64,000 bases of DNA from NCBI RefSeq assembly GCF_008629695.1, contig NZ_VWSH01000004.1:248001-312000 (forward strand). Reading direction: 5' to 3'. A program made the position numbers and the translations under genes. This DNA is from Taibaiella lutea (GTDB lineage: Bacteria > Bacteroidota > Bacteroidia > Chitinophagales > Chitinophagaceae). Shown in pieces: positions 33,123-41,199 of this stretch (positions are counted from its first letter, which is position 1; each line of letters begins with the position of its first letter). The notes beneath the pieces were generated by a model. That model searched no databases. It worked only from the letters and a program-made list of their open reading frames with translations, and was not told the origin of the DNA.

Positions 33123-33818
33123 ATGATACAAGAGAAAAGTTTTCTTGAAGATGAAGGCGTTCAAAGAGCCACCATATCAAGAAGAAACTTCTTCACATGG
33201 GCCGGTATCGGTATCGTTTCCACAACAATATTAGCGTCCTGCGACAAGGATAAAACTCCTGATAACGGTAATGCTCCTGTTGATTTGGGTGGGGGCGATA
33301 TTGGTATATTGAACTATGCATATGCGTTGGAGCAATTGGAAGCAGCTTTTTATACGCAGGTATTGGCAGCACCTTACAGCAGTATGAGTGCAAGTGAATC
33401 GCAACTTTTAAACGATATCAGGATGCATGAAGTGGCGCACCGTGAATTTTTCAAAAATGCGTTGGGCAGTCATGCTATTCCTTATTTAACCCCCAATTTT
33501 TCAAGCATAGATTTTACAAACAGGACCAGCGTATTGGAAACTGCGAAAGCTTTTGAAGATTTAGGAGTGTCTGCATACAATGGGGCCGGGCAACTTATTT
33601 CAGACAGCAACTATCTTGTCCTTGCCGGTAAAATTGTATCGGTAGAAGCCAGGCATGCAGCTTATATCAGAGATTTATTAAATAATGGCAGCTTTGCCGA
33701 CGATACGGTTATAGGAAGTGACGGCCTTGAAAAAAGCAAAAGCCCGTCTGAAGTGTTAAGCATTGCCGGTACTTATATTAAAGATACCATTTCAGCTAAA
33801 AATTTACCAACATCTTAA
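33123..33818 (+). CDS. Ferritin-like domain protein with twin-arginine lipoprotein signal
   Basis: 231 residues. The N-terminal region has SRRNFFTWAG (Arg20, Arg21) followed by a hydrophobic stretch and Cys40 in ILASC, so it looks like a Tat-exported lipoprotein. The mature part is a PF13668-type four-helix ferritin-like domain: LNYAYALEQLEAAFY, MHEVAHREFFKNAL, KAFEDLGVSAY and KIVSVEARHAAYIRDL, with Glu and His residues placed for a di-iron site. Exporting a folded metalloprotein by Tat is logical. It is 11 bases upstream of a second, related gene, and tatA lies just beyond. Function is unknown; related proteins are linked to desiccation or stress. Confidence 0.88.
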   Translation: MIQEKSFLEDEGVQRATISRRNFFTWAGIGIVSTTILASCDKDKTPDNGNAPVDLGGGDIGILNYAYALEQLEAAFYTQVLAAPYSSMSASESQLLNDIRMHEVAHREFFKNALGSHAIPYLTPNFSSIDFTNRTSVLETAKAFEDLGVSAYNGAGQLISDSNYLVLAGKIVSVEARHAAYIRDLLNNGSFADDTVIGSDGLEKSKSPSEVLSIAGTYIKDTISAKNLPTS

Positions 33819-33829
33819 AACTCAATAAC

Positions 33830-34648
33830 ATGAATTTCTCAAATATTTTAAACGAAATTGAAAAAATTGATCCGGAGGTTTTTGAAAGAACGAGTCAAAG
33901 ACGCCATGTGTTAAAAAGTTTTGGCTCAAAGGTAGCTGTTGCGGCTTTGCCTTTTGCTTTAGGCTCTTTATTTAAGAAATCTTACGGGCAGAGTACGAAT
34001 TCTATTATTGAAGTATTAAATTTTGCATTAACACTGGAATATCTGGAAGCTAAATTCTACAAAACCGCTGTTGAAGAAAGCCCGGGCTTGTTACCTGCGG
34101 GCGCTGCAACGGGAGCAATTACTACTATTGCCACGCACGAATCACAACATGTAACTTTTCTTCAGACTGCCATCGCGGGCGCAGGCGGTGTTGCCGTGAC
34201 TTCTCCGACTTTTGATTTTACAGCAGGCGGATTGTTTCCTGATGTGTTTACCAATTACGCTACATTCCTTGCAGTTGCTCAAGCCTTTGAAGATACAGGT
34301 GTACGGGCTTATAAAGGTCAGGCCGGTTTTCTGATGAGTGACAATGCTGTACTAACGGCAGCGTTGAATATTCATTCGGTAGAAGCAAGGCATGCTTCCC
34401 ATATCAGGCAAATGAGAAAAGCAAATAATCAGGGCGATGTGAAGCCATGGATTACCGGGAATCAAAGCGGTATTGCTTCTACAGCTGTTCAGCCCGTTTA
34501 TGATGGTGAAGAAAACACCACACAGGCAACTATTCAGATAACAGGTATCAACGGTACTGATGTTTCATCTGATGCTGCAAGTGAAAGCTTTGATGAACCT
34601 TTGACAAAGGAGCAGGTAATGGCAATTGTTGATCCATTTATAACTTAA
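33830..34648 (+). CDS. Second ferritin-like domain protein with twin-arginine signal
   Basis: 272 residues, paralogous to the preceding gene. QRRHVLKSFG (Arg24, Arg25) and a hydrophobic segment ending near SYGQ form a Tat-type signal without a lipobox Cys, so this one should be free in the periplasm. The ferritin-like core has LNFALTLEYLEAKFY, ATHESQHVTFLQ, QAFEDTGVRAY and NIHSVEARHASHIRQM. The C-terminal 60 residues are a Thr/Glu-rich extension ending in DEPLTKEQVMAIV. It is in an operon with the upstream paralogue (11-base gap) and ended by a hairpin terminator. The pair may work as a hetero-oligomer. Confidence 0.88.
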   Translation: MNFSNILNEIEKIDPEVFERTSQRRHVLKSFGSKVAVAALPFALGSLFKKSYGQSTNSIIEVLNFALTLEYLEAKFYKTAVEESPGLLPAGAATGAITTIATHESQHVTFLQTAIAGAGGVAVTSPTFDFTAGGLFPDVFTNYATFLAVAQAFEDTGVRAYKGQAGFLMSDNAVLTAALNIHSVEARHASHIRQMRKANNQGDVKPWITGNQSGIASTAVQPVYDGEENTTQATIQITGINGTDVSSDAASESFDEPLTKEQVMAIVDPFIT

Positions 34649-34672
34649 GAATTTTTGTTGTTTTTTATTCTG

Positions 34673-34710
34673 AAATGGTTGAAGTCCTGATTGGCTTCAG
34701 CCATTTTATT
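34673..34710 (+). terminator. Terminator of the ferritin-like operon
   Basis: A 12-bp stem (34673-34684 with 34695-34706, one G-U pair) is followed by TTTATTTAAT, 25 bases past the stop at 34648. Confidence 0.7.
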
Positions 34711-34740
34711 TAATCAATTCTTATCCAATCTTAAAAACAG

Positions 34741-34775
34741 AAAGCGGTAATCAGTGTTTTTCTGATTACCGCTTT
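34741..34775. terminator. Second hairpin between the ferritin-like operon and tatA, probably terminating tatA
   Basis: A perfect 14-bp stem (AAAGCGGTAATCAG at 34741-34754 with 34762-34775) has a 7-base loop. It lies 20 bases past the minus-strand tatA stop at 34795. Confidence 0.7.
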
Positions 34776-34794
34776 GATAAACTGTATATATTAA

Positions 34795-35022
34795 TTATTT
34801 CTTTGGTTCGATTTCGGGCTTGGGTTTCATGCCGTTTTCAATATCATTATGGAAGCCGTCCTTTGCTTCTTTAAAGTCGCGCATTCCTTTTCCCAGGCCT
34901 TTGGCCAATTCGGGGATTTTCTTTGCGCCAAATAATATAACGACTACAAGGATAATAATCAGCCATTCAGAGCCACCTGGCATTGAAAGGAGATATGTCG
35001 GAGCAATCTGAATTGTGTTCAT
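34795..35022 (-). CDS. tatA: Sec-independent translocase subunit TatA/TatE family
   Basis: 75 residues from the ATG at 35022, with ten unneeded residues before it in the longer frame. After a short periplasmic leader comes the TatA transmembrane helix ([19 protein letters not shown]) with the typical FGxKKIPEL hinge, an amphipathic helix [17 protein letters not shown] and an acidic/basic tail. TatA forms the pore of the twin-arginine system that exports folded proteins. It converges with two genes encoding twin-arginine ferritin-like proteins, a suggestive pairing. No tatC is in the window. Confidence 0.92.
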   Translation of the reverse strand: MNTIQIAPTYLLSMPGGSEWLIIILVVVILFGAKKIPELAKGLGKGMRDFKEAKDGFHNDIENGMKPKPEIEPKK

Positions 35023-35126
35023 AGAATTTTTGTTTTTAATATTATACAGCATATACGAATCCGGAACGCATACGGTTGTTTCTTAGCATAAGTTTATGAT
35101 TGAGCTTCTCAGGGCGTGAATCCAAA

Positions 35127-35161
35127 ATAAAAAGGTTACCCGTTAAGAGTAACCTTTTTAT
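35127..35161 (-). terminator. Terminator of the T9SS type B surface-protein gene
   Basis: A 13-bp perfect stem (35127-35139 with 35149-35161) has A/T-rich ends, TTTTTAT on the minus-strand exit, 18 bases past the stop at 35179. Confidence 0.8.
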
Positions 35162-35178
35162 CCAAAATATTTATAAGA

Positions 35179-37542
35179 TTATCGGATGAGTGTCAAATCA
35201 CCGTGATAAGTCATTTTTTTATTTCCTCTTTCACAAGTGTAATTTATTTTATAAAAATAAGTGCCCACATCTGCCGGTGTGCCATTGTTTTGATAAGTGC
35301 CGTCCCAGCCTTCATCGTATTTGGTAGTGTAGAAAAGACGTTTGCCCCAACGGTCAAATATGGCCATTTCATATTTAGGGATTGGCCTGTTTGCCACTGA
35401 TTTAAATTCATCGTTTGTACCATCGGCGTTTGGTGAAAATGCATTTGGAATACCTATAAAACAGCAGCTGTTTTCATTAACAATGCCGGTTGCTGTTCCT
35501 GTACATCCGTAAACATCGGTTACAATAACGGTGTAAGTGCCTTTTGCCAGATTTGTCATTTTAGGGCCTTTGCCATCCGGCGGGGTTTGCCAGAAATATC
35601 CGTAAGGTTCGTTGCCTCCGTTTACTATTATTTCCATTTCTCCGCCTAATCCTCCGGCATCGCACCAGGCACTTGCCGTATCAACTTCAGTATTAAGTGA
35701 ATAGACCAAAGTTTTGAGCGTTACAGTTGTATCATTCAAACATCCGTTCTGGTCTTTGATGCTGACAATGTGTGAACCGCCTGTCAGGTTTATAAAGCGG
35801 TTTATGGAACTATAAGGCCCTCCGTCAATATTAAAAGAATAGGATGGTGAACCGCCCACTCCCGACACTTCAATCAAACCATTATTGGCGGTACAGATTG
35901 TGTTGGCAGTATCTCTGACTTTTACAAATATCGGAGTAGCGTTTCCTGTTATAGTAAATGATTCGGAAAAAGTACATCCGTTAGCCTGGGAAACGGTAAC
36001 AGTAAAAGTGCCGTTGTTTACGCCTGTCAGGTTTTGTGAAGTCTGAACAGGATTTGAATTCCAACTGTAAGTTGCAGGGGTGGCACCTCCGGAAGGGTTA
36101 AGGGTAACTCCGCCTGTATTTGCAAAACATAAAACCGGTGTCACAACTCCGTTCAATTCCATTTCAGGTGTACCGAAAGTAAAATATTGGCCATTAGTGA
36201 AACTGTATGAAGCATATAATTCCGTACCGTTATCCTGAATAGGGATGAAAGACAGGCCTGTTGTGAAATTCGGATCGGAAGCAACGATTAAAGAAGTAAT
36301 CTGAGGTGGAACATTTGCCTTTTTCAGGGCTAAAGTAACATCGCCAGGCGTGCCTGAAACCTGTACTTTCCATGTTCTGGCCATCTTTGAAAATCTTCCG
36401 TTAGGGCTGCATTGTGTAACTAATGTATCTGCAAGGTTATCTCCAAAAAGCACATAACTCTGGTCGGTTGCAAAATCATTGGTATTGTCGGCATTTAATG
36501 CAGGAAATACGCCGGGAACATTACCATGATACATGGTAACCATAGCTCTGGGGTTTATGGACAAAGATTGTTTTTGATTTAGACCGGAAGCATCATCACG
36601 GCCTACGCCGGTGATATTGTTGATATAAGGTGCATTGGCAGTGCGGTTCCATATTACCGTGCCGACAGCATTTGTATAATCATTGCCATTAGTTCCGGTT
36701 TGTAATAAGGTCATACCATATTTCACAGCCAGATAAGATTCTACCTGATTTCTTTCCAATGCGGTCAATGCTCTTTTGTACAGAATAAATTCTGCGATAT
36801 CTACCTTGGTGGGATAGTCATCTCCGTAAGGCTCTGCTCCTAATGTAATTCTTGCTGCGGTTGCACCAGGCGCAAAGTTACCGGAAGTCGCCATCGAGCC
36901 GTCAGGAGAGCCGATAAATCTGATTGTTTTTTGTGTGGCAGTGGCTTCCATTGTTGAAAGTGTATGTTTTTCAAAAACATTTGTACCTCCATAAAAACTT
37001 GCAGTTGTCGGTGTATTTGTCCTGAAATCAAATCTTATCTGTCCGGGATTGCTTGGGTTCCATTCGTTTCCGAGACGCGGACCAGAATATTGGTTCGGGT
37101 TAGGCCATTCCCATTTGCACCATACACCTGTAGATGTCATGGTATGTAACCTTATAACCTGAAACATGGTACAAAACGTACCGTCAAGGATTTGTGTGCC
37201 CGCAAAGGCATTTCCGCTTGAAATAGAGTTTTGAACGGCCGTGCTGTTAAACAGGATATAAGGATTGAAATTTAATCCATTGGCAAGAAAACCCGGAGGC
37301 TGATGATTAGCTTTATTTATAGCTGGTCCTTGTGTTGAAAAGTCACCTGTAATGCCTGCACCGCTTTGCTCTGCCCATGTCGTAACCGTATTAGTCGGAC
37401 TGAGCGTAATACCTGTATTCGCTTTGAGCCAGATAGTGTTGTTGCCTGTTACGCCTCCCGGTGATTGTGCATACATCTGTTGTAATGCACAGAGAGAAAC
37501 AATTCCGAATGGTAGGAGAAACTTGTAAAGATTGTTTTTCAT
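35179..37542 (-). CDS. Large secreted protein with T9SS type B (gliding-associated) C-terminal domain
   Basis: 787 residues from the ATG at 37542, which begins a signal peptide (FLLPFGIVSLCALQQMYAQ); the frame is open 22 codons further but without a signal there. The N-terminal part (about 25-290) is a lectin/LamG-like beta-sandwich opening with TIWLKANTGI and containing RNQVESYLAVKYGMTL. Repeated Ig/SprB-like modules follow (VTLNPSGGATPATYSWN, GGSHIVSIKDQNGC, LAKGTYTVIVTDVYGC). The end is the type B sorting domain: IPNAFSPNADGTNDEF, AIFDRWGKRLFYT and GTYFYKINY. Such proteins are exported by T9SS and kept at or released from the cell surface, often as adhesins. It is monocistronic and ended by its own terminator. 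Confidence 0.88.
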   Translation of the reverse strand: MKNNLYKFLLPFGIVSLCALQQMYAQSPGGVTGNNTIWLKANTGITLSPTNTVTTWAEQSGAGITGDFSTQGPAINKANHQPPGFLANGLNFNPYILFNSTAVQNSISSGNAFAGTQILDGTFCTMFQVIRLHTMTSTGVWCKWEWPNPNQYSGPRLGNEWNPSNPGQIRFDFRTNTPTTASFYGGTNVFEKHTLSTMEATATQKTIRFIGSPDGSMATSGNFAPGATAARITLGAEPYGDDYPTKVDIAEFILYKRALTALERNQVESYLAVKYGMTLLQTGTNGNDYTNAVGTVIWNRTANAPYINNITGVGRDDASGLNQKQSLSINPRAMVTMYHGNVPGVFPALNADNTNDFATDQSYVLFGDNLADTLVTQCSPNGRFSKMARTWKVQVSGTPGDVTLALKKANVPPQITSLIVASDPNFTTGLSFIPIQDNGTELYASYSFTNGQYFTFGTPEMELNGVVTPVLCFANTGGVTLNPSGGATPATYSWNSNPVQTSQNLTGVNNGTFTVTVSQANGCTFSESFTITGNATPIFVKVRDTANTICTANNGLIEVSGVGGSPSYSFNIDGGPYSSINRFINLTGGSHIVSIKDQNGCLNDTTVTLKTLVYSLNTEVDTASAWCDAGGLGGEMEIIVNGGNEPYGYFWQTPPDGKGPKMTNLAKGTYTVIVTDVYGCTGTATGIVNENSCCFIGIPNAFSPNADGTNDEFKSVANRPIPKYEMAIFDRWGKRLFYTTKYDEGWDGTYQNNGTPADVGTYFYKINYTCERGNKKMTYHGDLTLIR

Positions 37543-37790
37543 ACTTTGTTTGTTTTGGCGAACCTCGCCGGGTAATTTGGTAAAAAATAAACAGCTGGAT
37601 ATACTCAATATGGTCTGATAGAATTACTTACAATAACATACTCATCCTAATAGGATTAAGACACGAAATTTAATAAATTAGTTTGTAAAAGTGAAACTTA
37701 TGTTTAAAATGTGACATCATAATGTTTCCGGCTTCTCCGGCTGCTTGTCTATTTTGTTTAAGAGCGGTAACATGTTTGGCTTTTGCTTGT

Positions 37791-37798
37791 TACCTTTG
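37791..37798 (+). promoter_or_regulatory. Bacteroidota-type -7 element before plsC
   Basis: TACCTTTG matches TAnnTTTG exactly, 17 bases before the plsC start. TTTG boxes lie 12 and 34 bases upstream, neither at the preferred spacing. It is a candidate promoter for the plsC-DUF2520-kdsC operon. Confidence 0.35.
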
Positions 37799-37815
37799 GC
37801 CCTTATTTGCTATAA

Positions 37816-38559
37816 ATGAACATATTCAAGAGGATTGCAGGGCATATTTATTTTTTTTGTGCACTGGTTATATTTATGCTTACTATGCTTGTAGTGATTA
37901 TTCCCGCAAGTATTGCTTTATTGTTTGATGAACCACGAAGAGCTAAAATCATTCATCCGACCTATAGAATATGGATGAGTGTTTTTTTACCGCTGGTTGG
38001 CTGCCCGGTTGTAAGAAAAGGGAAAAAGCATTTTAAGAAGGGTGAAAATTATGTGGTGGTGGTTAACCATAATTCATTGGTTGACATTCCGGTTTCTACG
38101 CCGTGGATACCGGGCCCCAACAAAACGCTGGCAAAAATTGAAATGGCAAAAACACCTGTTTTCGGTGTAATATATACGGCAGGTTCTATTTTGGTTGACA
38201 GGGAATCGGAAAGCAGCAGAAAAGAGAGTTTTACAAAAATGCAGCAAACATTGAAACAGGGTTTACATCTTTGTTTATATCCTGAAGGAACAAGGAATAA
38301 AACTTCTGAACCATTGCAACCTTTTTTTGATGGTGCATTTATAACTGCTATACGTGCTCAAAAAGCGATTATTCCTGCTGTTATTTTTGGTACGAAGGAT
38401 ATATTGCCTAATAAACCTAAATTATGGGCAAGGCCAAAAGTAATCAGGTATCATTTTCTGGAGCCTGTTCCCACCAAAGGATTGTCTATGAGCGATCGTA
38501 ATGAGCTGAAAGACAAGGTTCATGATTTGATGAAACAATACATTATTCAAAATGCTTAA
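37816..38559 (+). CDS. plsC: 1-acyl-sn-glycerol-3-phosphate acyltransferase (PlsC family)
   Basis: 247 residues. A hydrophobic N-terminal helix (10-36) anchors it to the inner membrane. The catalytic HX4D motif is NHNSLVD (His85, Asp90), and the phosphate-binding motif is YPEGTRN (155-161). SILVDRES between them is another family landmark. It acylates lysophosphatidic acid to phosphatidic acid, the second step of phospholipid synthesis. The stop overlaps the first possible start of the next gene by 8 bases, and kdsC follows, so lipid and probable LPS-core functions share a transcript. Confidence 0.92.
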   Translation: MNIFKRIAGHIYFFCALVIFMLTMLVVIIPASIALLFDEPRRAKIIHPTYRIWMSVFLPLVGCPVVRKGKKHFKKGENYVVVVNHNSLVDIPVSTPWIPGPNKTLAKIEMAKTPVFGVIYTAGSILVDRESESSRKESFTKMQQTLKQGLHLCLYPEGTRNKTSEPLQPFFDGAFITAIRAQKAIIPAVIFGTKDILPNKPKLWARPKVIRYHFLEPVPTKGLSMSDRNELKDKVHDLMKQYIIQNA

Positions 38560-38569
38560 TCCTGAATGC

Positions 38570-39340
38570 ATGCGTATAGTTATAATCGGTTCAGGAAATA
38601 TCGCTCATTTTTTCACGCCGAGGTTGCAAGAAAATGGTCATGAAATCATTCAGATTTTCAGCCCCAATCCTGAAAATGCAAAGCTTCTTGCAGAGGCAAA
38701 CAATATTAAACATTACACAGACGATTTAGGAGCAATAACACAGGATGCAGATGCATATATCCTGGCAGTAAAAGATGATGCATTGAAGGCATTGAATGAA
38801 AAATTACGCTTTGAAAATAAATTGGTAATACATTGTGCCGGAGCTGTAGCATTAGATATCATTGCAGATATTTCCCGGAAAACTGCTGTAATCTGGACTT
38901 TATATTCGATCAGAAAAAATAACCTTCCGGCTTCCAATCACATTCCGTTAATAGTCGAAGCCAATTCAGATGAAGCTTTGCAAGGTGCAGAAATATTGGC
39001 TAATGCCATATCGGACAGGGTATTGACAACCAGTTTTGAGCAAAGACAATTATTGCATCTGAATGCCGTACTGGTAAACAACTTTACAAACCATTTGTTG
39101 GCAATAGCTGAAAAACTGAGCGGTGAGCATCAATTGCCTTTTGATATATTGAAACCGATTATTGAGCAGACTTTTTCTCAGATTCAAAAAGTTTCTCCTT
39201 CTGAAAGCCAGACGGGTCCTGCAATTCGTAAAGACGAAGTAACCATGCAAAAACACCTTGCTTTACTGAGAGAACATGAGGCCTGGCAACAGATTTATAA
39301 AGATATAAGTACTTCCATTCAGCAAACAATTAAAAAATAG
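38570..39340 (+). CDS. Rossmann-like and DUF2520 domain-containing protein
   Basis: 256 residues from the ATG at 38570. The ORF allows 38552, inside plsC, but MRIVIIGSGNIAHFF is the natural Rossmann opening. The N-terminal half is an F420-reductase/Rossmann-like NAD(P)-binding fold (GSGNIAHFFTPRL, then AVKDDALKAL and HCAGAVAL). The C-terminal half is DUF2520 (LNAVLVNNFTNHLLAIAEKL, then TGPAIRKDEVTM). It resembles prephenate- or ketopantoate-type dehydrogenases, but the substrate is not known. It is always close to kdsC in Bacteroidota as far as I recall, and here it lies 12 bases before it. Confidence 0.88.
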   Translation: MRIVIIGSGNIAHFFTPRLQENGHEIIQIFSPNPENAKLLAEANNIKHYTDDLGAITQDADAYILAVKDDALKALNEKLRFENKLVIHCAGAVALDIIADISRKTAVIWTLYSIRKNNLPASNHIPLIVEANSDEALQGAEILANAISDRVLTTSFEQRQLLHLNAVLVNNFTNHLLAIAEKLSGEHQLPFDILKPIIEQTFSQIQKVSPSESQTGPAIRKDEVTMQKHLALLREHEAWQQIYKDISTSIQQTIKK

Positions 39341-39352
39341 ATCCGATCCTGT

Positions 39353-39850
39353 ATGAATATTCTTGAATTATTTGAACCGGTTAAAGTTTTTGTATTCGAT
39401 ATCGACGGTGTATTAACTGACGGTATGCTACATGTGCAGGAGGATGGAGAATTACTGCGCAGAATGAATATTAAAGACGGTTATGCATTACAACTTGCGG
39501 TGAAGAAGGGTTACAAGGTCTGGATTATTTCGGGAGGTAAAACAAATGCTGTAAAGCAGCGCCTTAATAAATTGGGTGTTGAAGATGTATATATAGCAGT
39601 CGACGACAAAATAACTTTATTAAATTCCCTTATTGAAAAAGGGAATTATCCATCTGCAGCATTGCTTTACATGGGGGATGATATGCCGGATGTCAAAGCG
39701 ATGATGCTTTGCGGACTAAGAACTTGTCCTGCCGATGCGGTTGCCGAAGTTAAAGCCGTCTCACAATATATTTCGCCGTTAAACGGTGGTTACGGTTGTG
39801 CCAGAGATGTAATTGAAAAAGTGCTGAAGATTAATGGGGATTGGGAGTAA
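39353..39850 (+). CDS. kdsC: KdsC-family HAD phosphatase (3-deoxy-D-manno-octulosonate 8-phosphate phosphatase)
   Basis: 165 residues, the standard KdsC length. HAD motif I is VFDIDGVLTDG (Asp16 nucleophile, Asp18), motif II is IISGGK (Ser60), and motif IV is YMGDDMPD (107-113). GVEDVYIAVDDK is the tetramer-tail landmark of this subfamily. The enzyme releases phosphate from KDO-8-phosphate on the way to lipopolysaccharide inner core. It is the last gene of a three-gene operon and has a strong terminator 19 bases after the stop. Confidence 0.9.
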   Translation: MNILELFEPVKVFVFDIDGVLTDGMLHVQEDGELLRRMNIKDGYALQLAVKKGYKVWIISGGKTNAVKQRLNKLGVEDVYIAVDDKITLLNSLIEKGNYPSAALLYMGDDMPDVKAMMLCGLRTCPADAVAEVKAVSQYISPLNGGYGCARDVIEKVLKINGDWE

Positions 39851-39868
39851 AACTGACTGAAAAGTATT

Positions 39869-39915
39869 GTAAAAAGGAAAACGAATGACTTCACGTCATT
39901 CGTTTTCCTTTTTAC
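39869..39915. terminator. Strong bidirectional terminator between kdsC and the FadL-like gene
   Basis: A perfect 21-bp stem (39869-39889 with 39895-39915) with a TTCAC loop has A-rich left and T-rich right flanks. It separates two convergent genes and can serve both. Confidence 0.92.
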
Positions 39916-39933
39916 TTTGATAAAATAGATTGC

Positions 39934-41190
39934 TTAATTATATTTCTTTAGCTTTCTTGTATTCAACCAGAATTCTTTCAGTGTAATACCCAAAGAAACC
40001 TGTGTGTATTGTTCCTGAATCTGCTTATCTGCGGTTTTACCACGTGAGCCGAATTCAACACCAACGTATGCATTTATCAACCTGTTAATATTGCCTCCCA
40101 ATCCCACAGTAGCAGACATATCGTTTAGCTGTTTATTGTCAACAACAGCATAACCTTCTGCATAAGCTACGCCACCCTGAATGAAAAATTTCTCACGCAT
40201 TTGTCCGCCGATATTTTTCATAGGAGCATATTGAAGGCCGAAAGAATATCTTTTTGTCGGCGTTGTATATGCATTAGGATAGTTTAGTGTTGCGCCGCTC
40301 CAATCGGAATAACGATAATCGGCAGCTATGGTAAAAACATCCTTTATTACCAATGAATAGCCTGCTCCGAATTGTAACGGAATCTTGAAGCTTTGATTGT
40401 CTTTGATAGTAGGGTTGAGCGCGCTGTCAATGTTCAGGTATTGCATTTCGTATCTGCCTTTAAGTGTCAGCGGATTGCTTATCGTTAAACCAATTGTTTG
40501 TCTGAGACCGTTTGTAATCTTTCCGGTATATTGTAATCCACCCTGAAATTGAAAGCCTTTTAAAATCTGATATTCATTTCTCTGAATATTAACATCGATT
40601 TGAGGATAAATATAAGAAGTGGATCTTTTAAGCGTTCCAAATAAGAAGGAAGATGTCAGGCCTAAAGAGAAATTCTTATTAATCTTAAATGCGTTGGCAA
40701 GATAAACCTGATTAATACCACCACTTCCGTTTACTGTTCTCAAAATATTTGAATTGCTTCCATTACCAAAATTCAGTAATTCGGACATATTGTAATTGGA
40801 GGAACTAAAAGGTTTAAGGCCAAAAGATACGCCCCATGTTTTACCTGGTCTGAAGGTTAACGAAAAACGTTCAAATTGTGCATCGGAATAGGAAGAGGTA
40901 AATGTATCGGCACCCGGATATTTGTATTGGCTTGACCTGAATCTTACGTTGAAATCAAGATTGAACATATTGGGATCCAGAGAAGTTAAGGAGGCAGGGT
41001 TGCTTAAATTGACATAAGAGCCGCTCTGCATGCCTATTGAAGTACTCGCCATTCCAAAGAATTTTCCATAATCCTTGGACTCCATATCACCAATTCCGAT
41101 AATAGAATAAGGAGATGTATTTGTCTGCGCCTTAAGTTGCAAACCAACCGCCGGAACCAATAATAAAAGTATTATGAATCGTTTTAACAT
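39934..41190 (-). CDS. Outer-membrane beta-barrel protein, FadL/OmpP1-like
   Basis: 418 residues. A signal peptide (1-21, IILLLLVPAVGLQLKAQ) is followed by a luminal segment SPYSIIGIGDMESKDYGKFF and a repeated strand pattern of a beta-barrel. LGNPASL-like SNPASLTSLDPNMFNLD is the classic FadL/TodX-type plug region of Bacteroidota. Later FGLQYAPM and GGNINRLINAYVGVEFGSRG are barrel strands. It probably moves hydrophobic compounds across the outer membrane, but the substrate cannot be told. It is 9 bases downstream of the DUF4270 lipoprotein gene and is the last gene of that minus-strand group. Confidence 0.8.
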   Translation of the reverse strand: MLKRFIILLLLVPAVGLQLKAQTNTSPYSIIGIGDMESKDYGKFFGMASTSIGMQSGSYVNLSNPASLTSLDPNMFNLDFNVRFRSSQYKYPGADTFTSSYSDAQFERFSLTFRPGKTWGVSFGLKPFSSSNYNMSELLNFGNGSNSNILRTVNGSGGINQVYLANAFKINKNFSLGLTSSFLFGTLKRSTSYIYPQIDVNIQRNEYQILKGFQFQGGLQYTGKITNGLRQTIGLTISNPLTLKGRYEMQYLNIDSALNPTIKDNQSFKIPLQFGAGYSLVIKDVFTIAADYRYSDWSGATLNYPNAYTTPTKRYSFGLQYAPMKNIGGQMREKFFIQGGVAYAEGYAVVDNKQLNDMSATVGLGGNINRLINAYVGVEFGSRGKTADKQIQEQYTQVSLGITLKEFWLNTRKLKKYN

Positions 41191-41199
41191 GGATATTTT

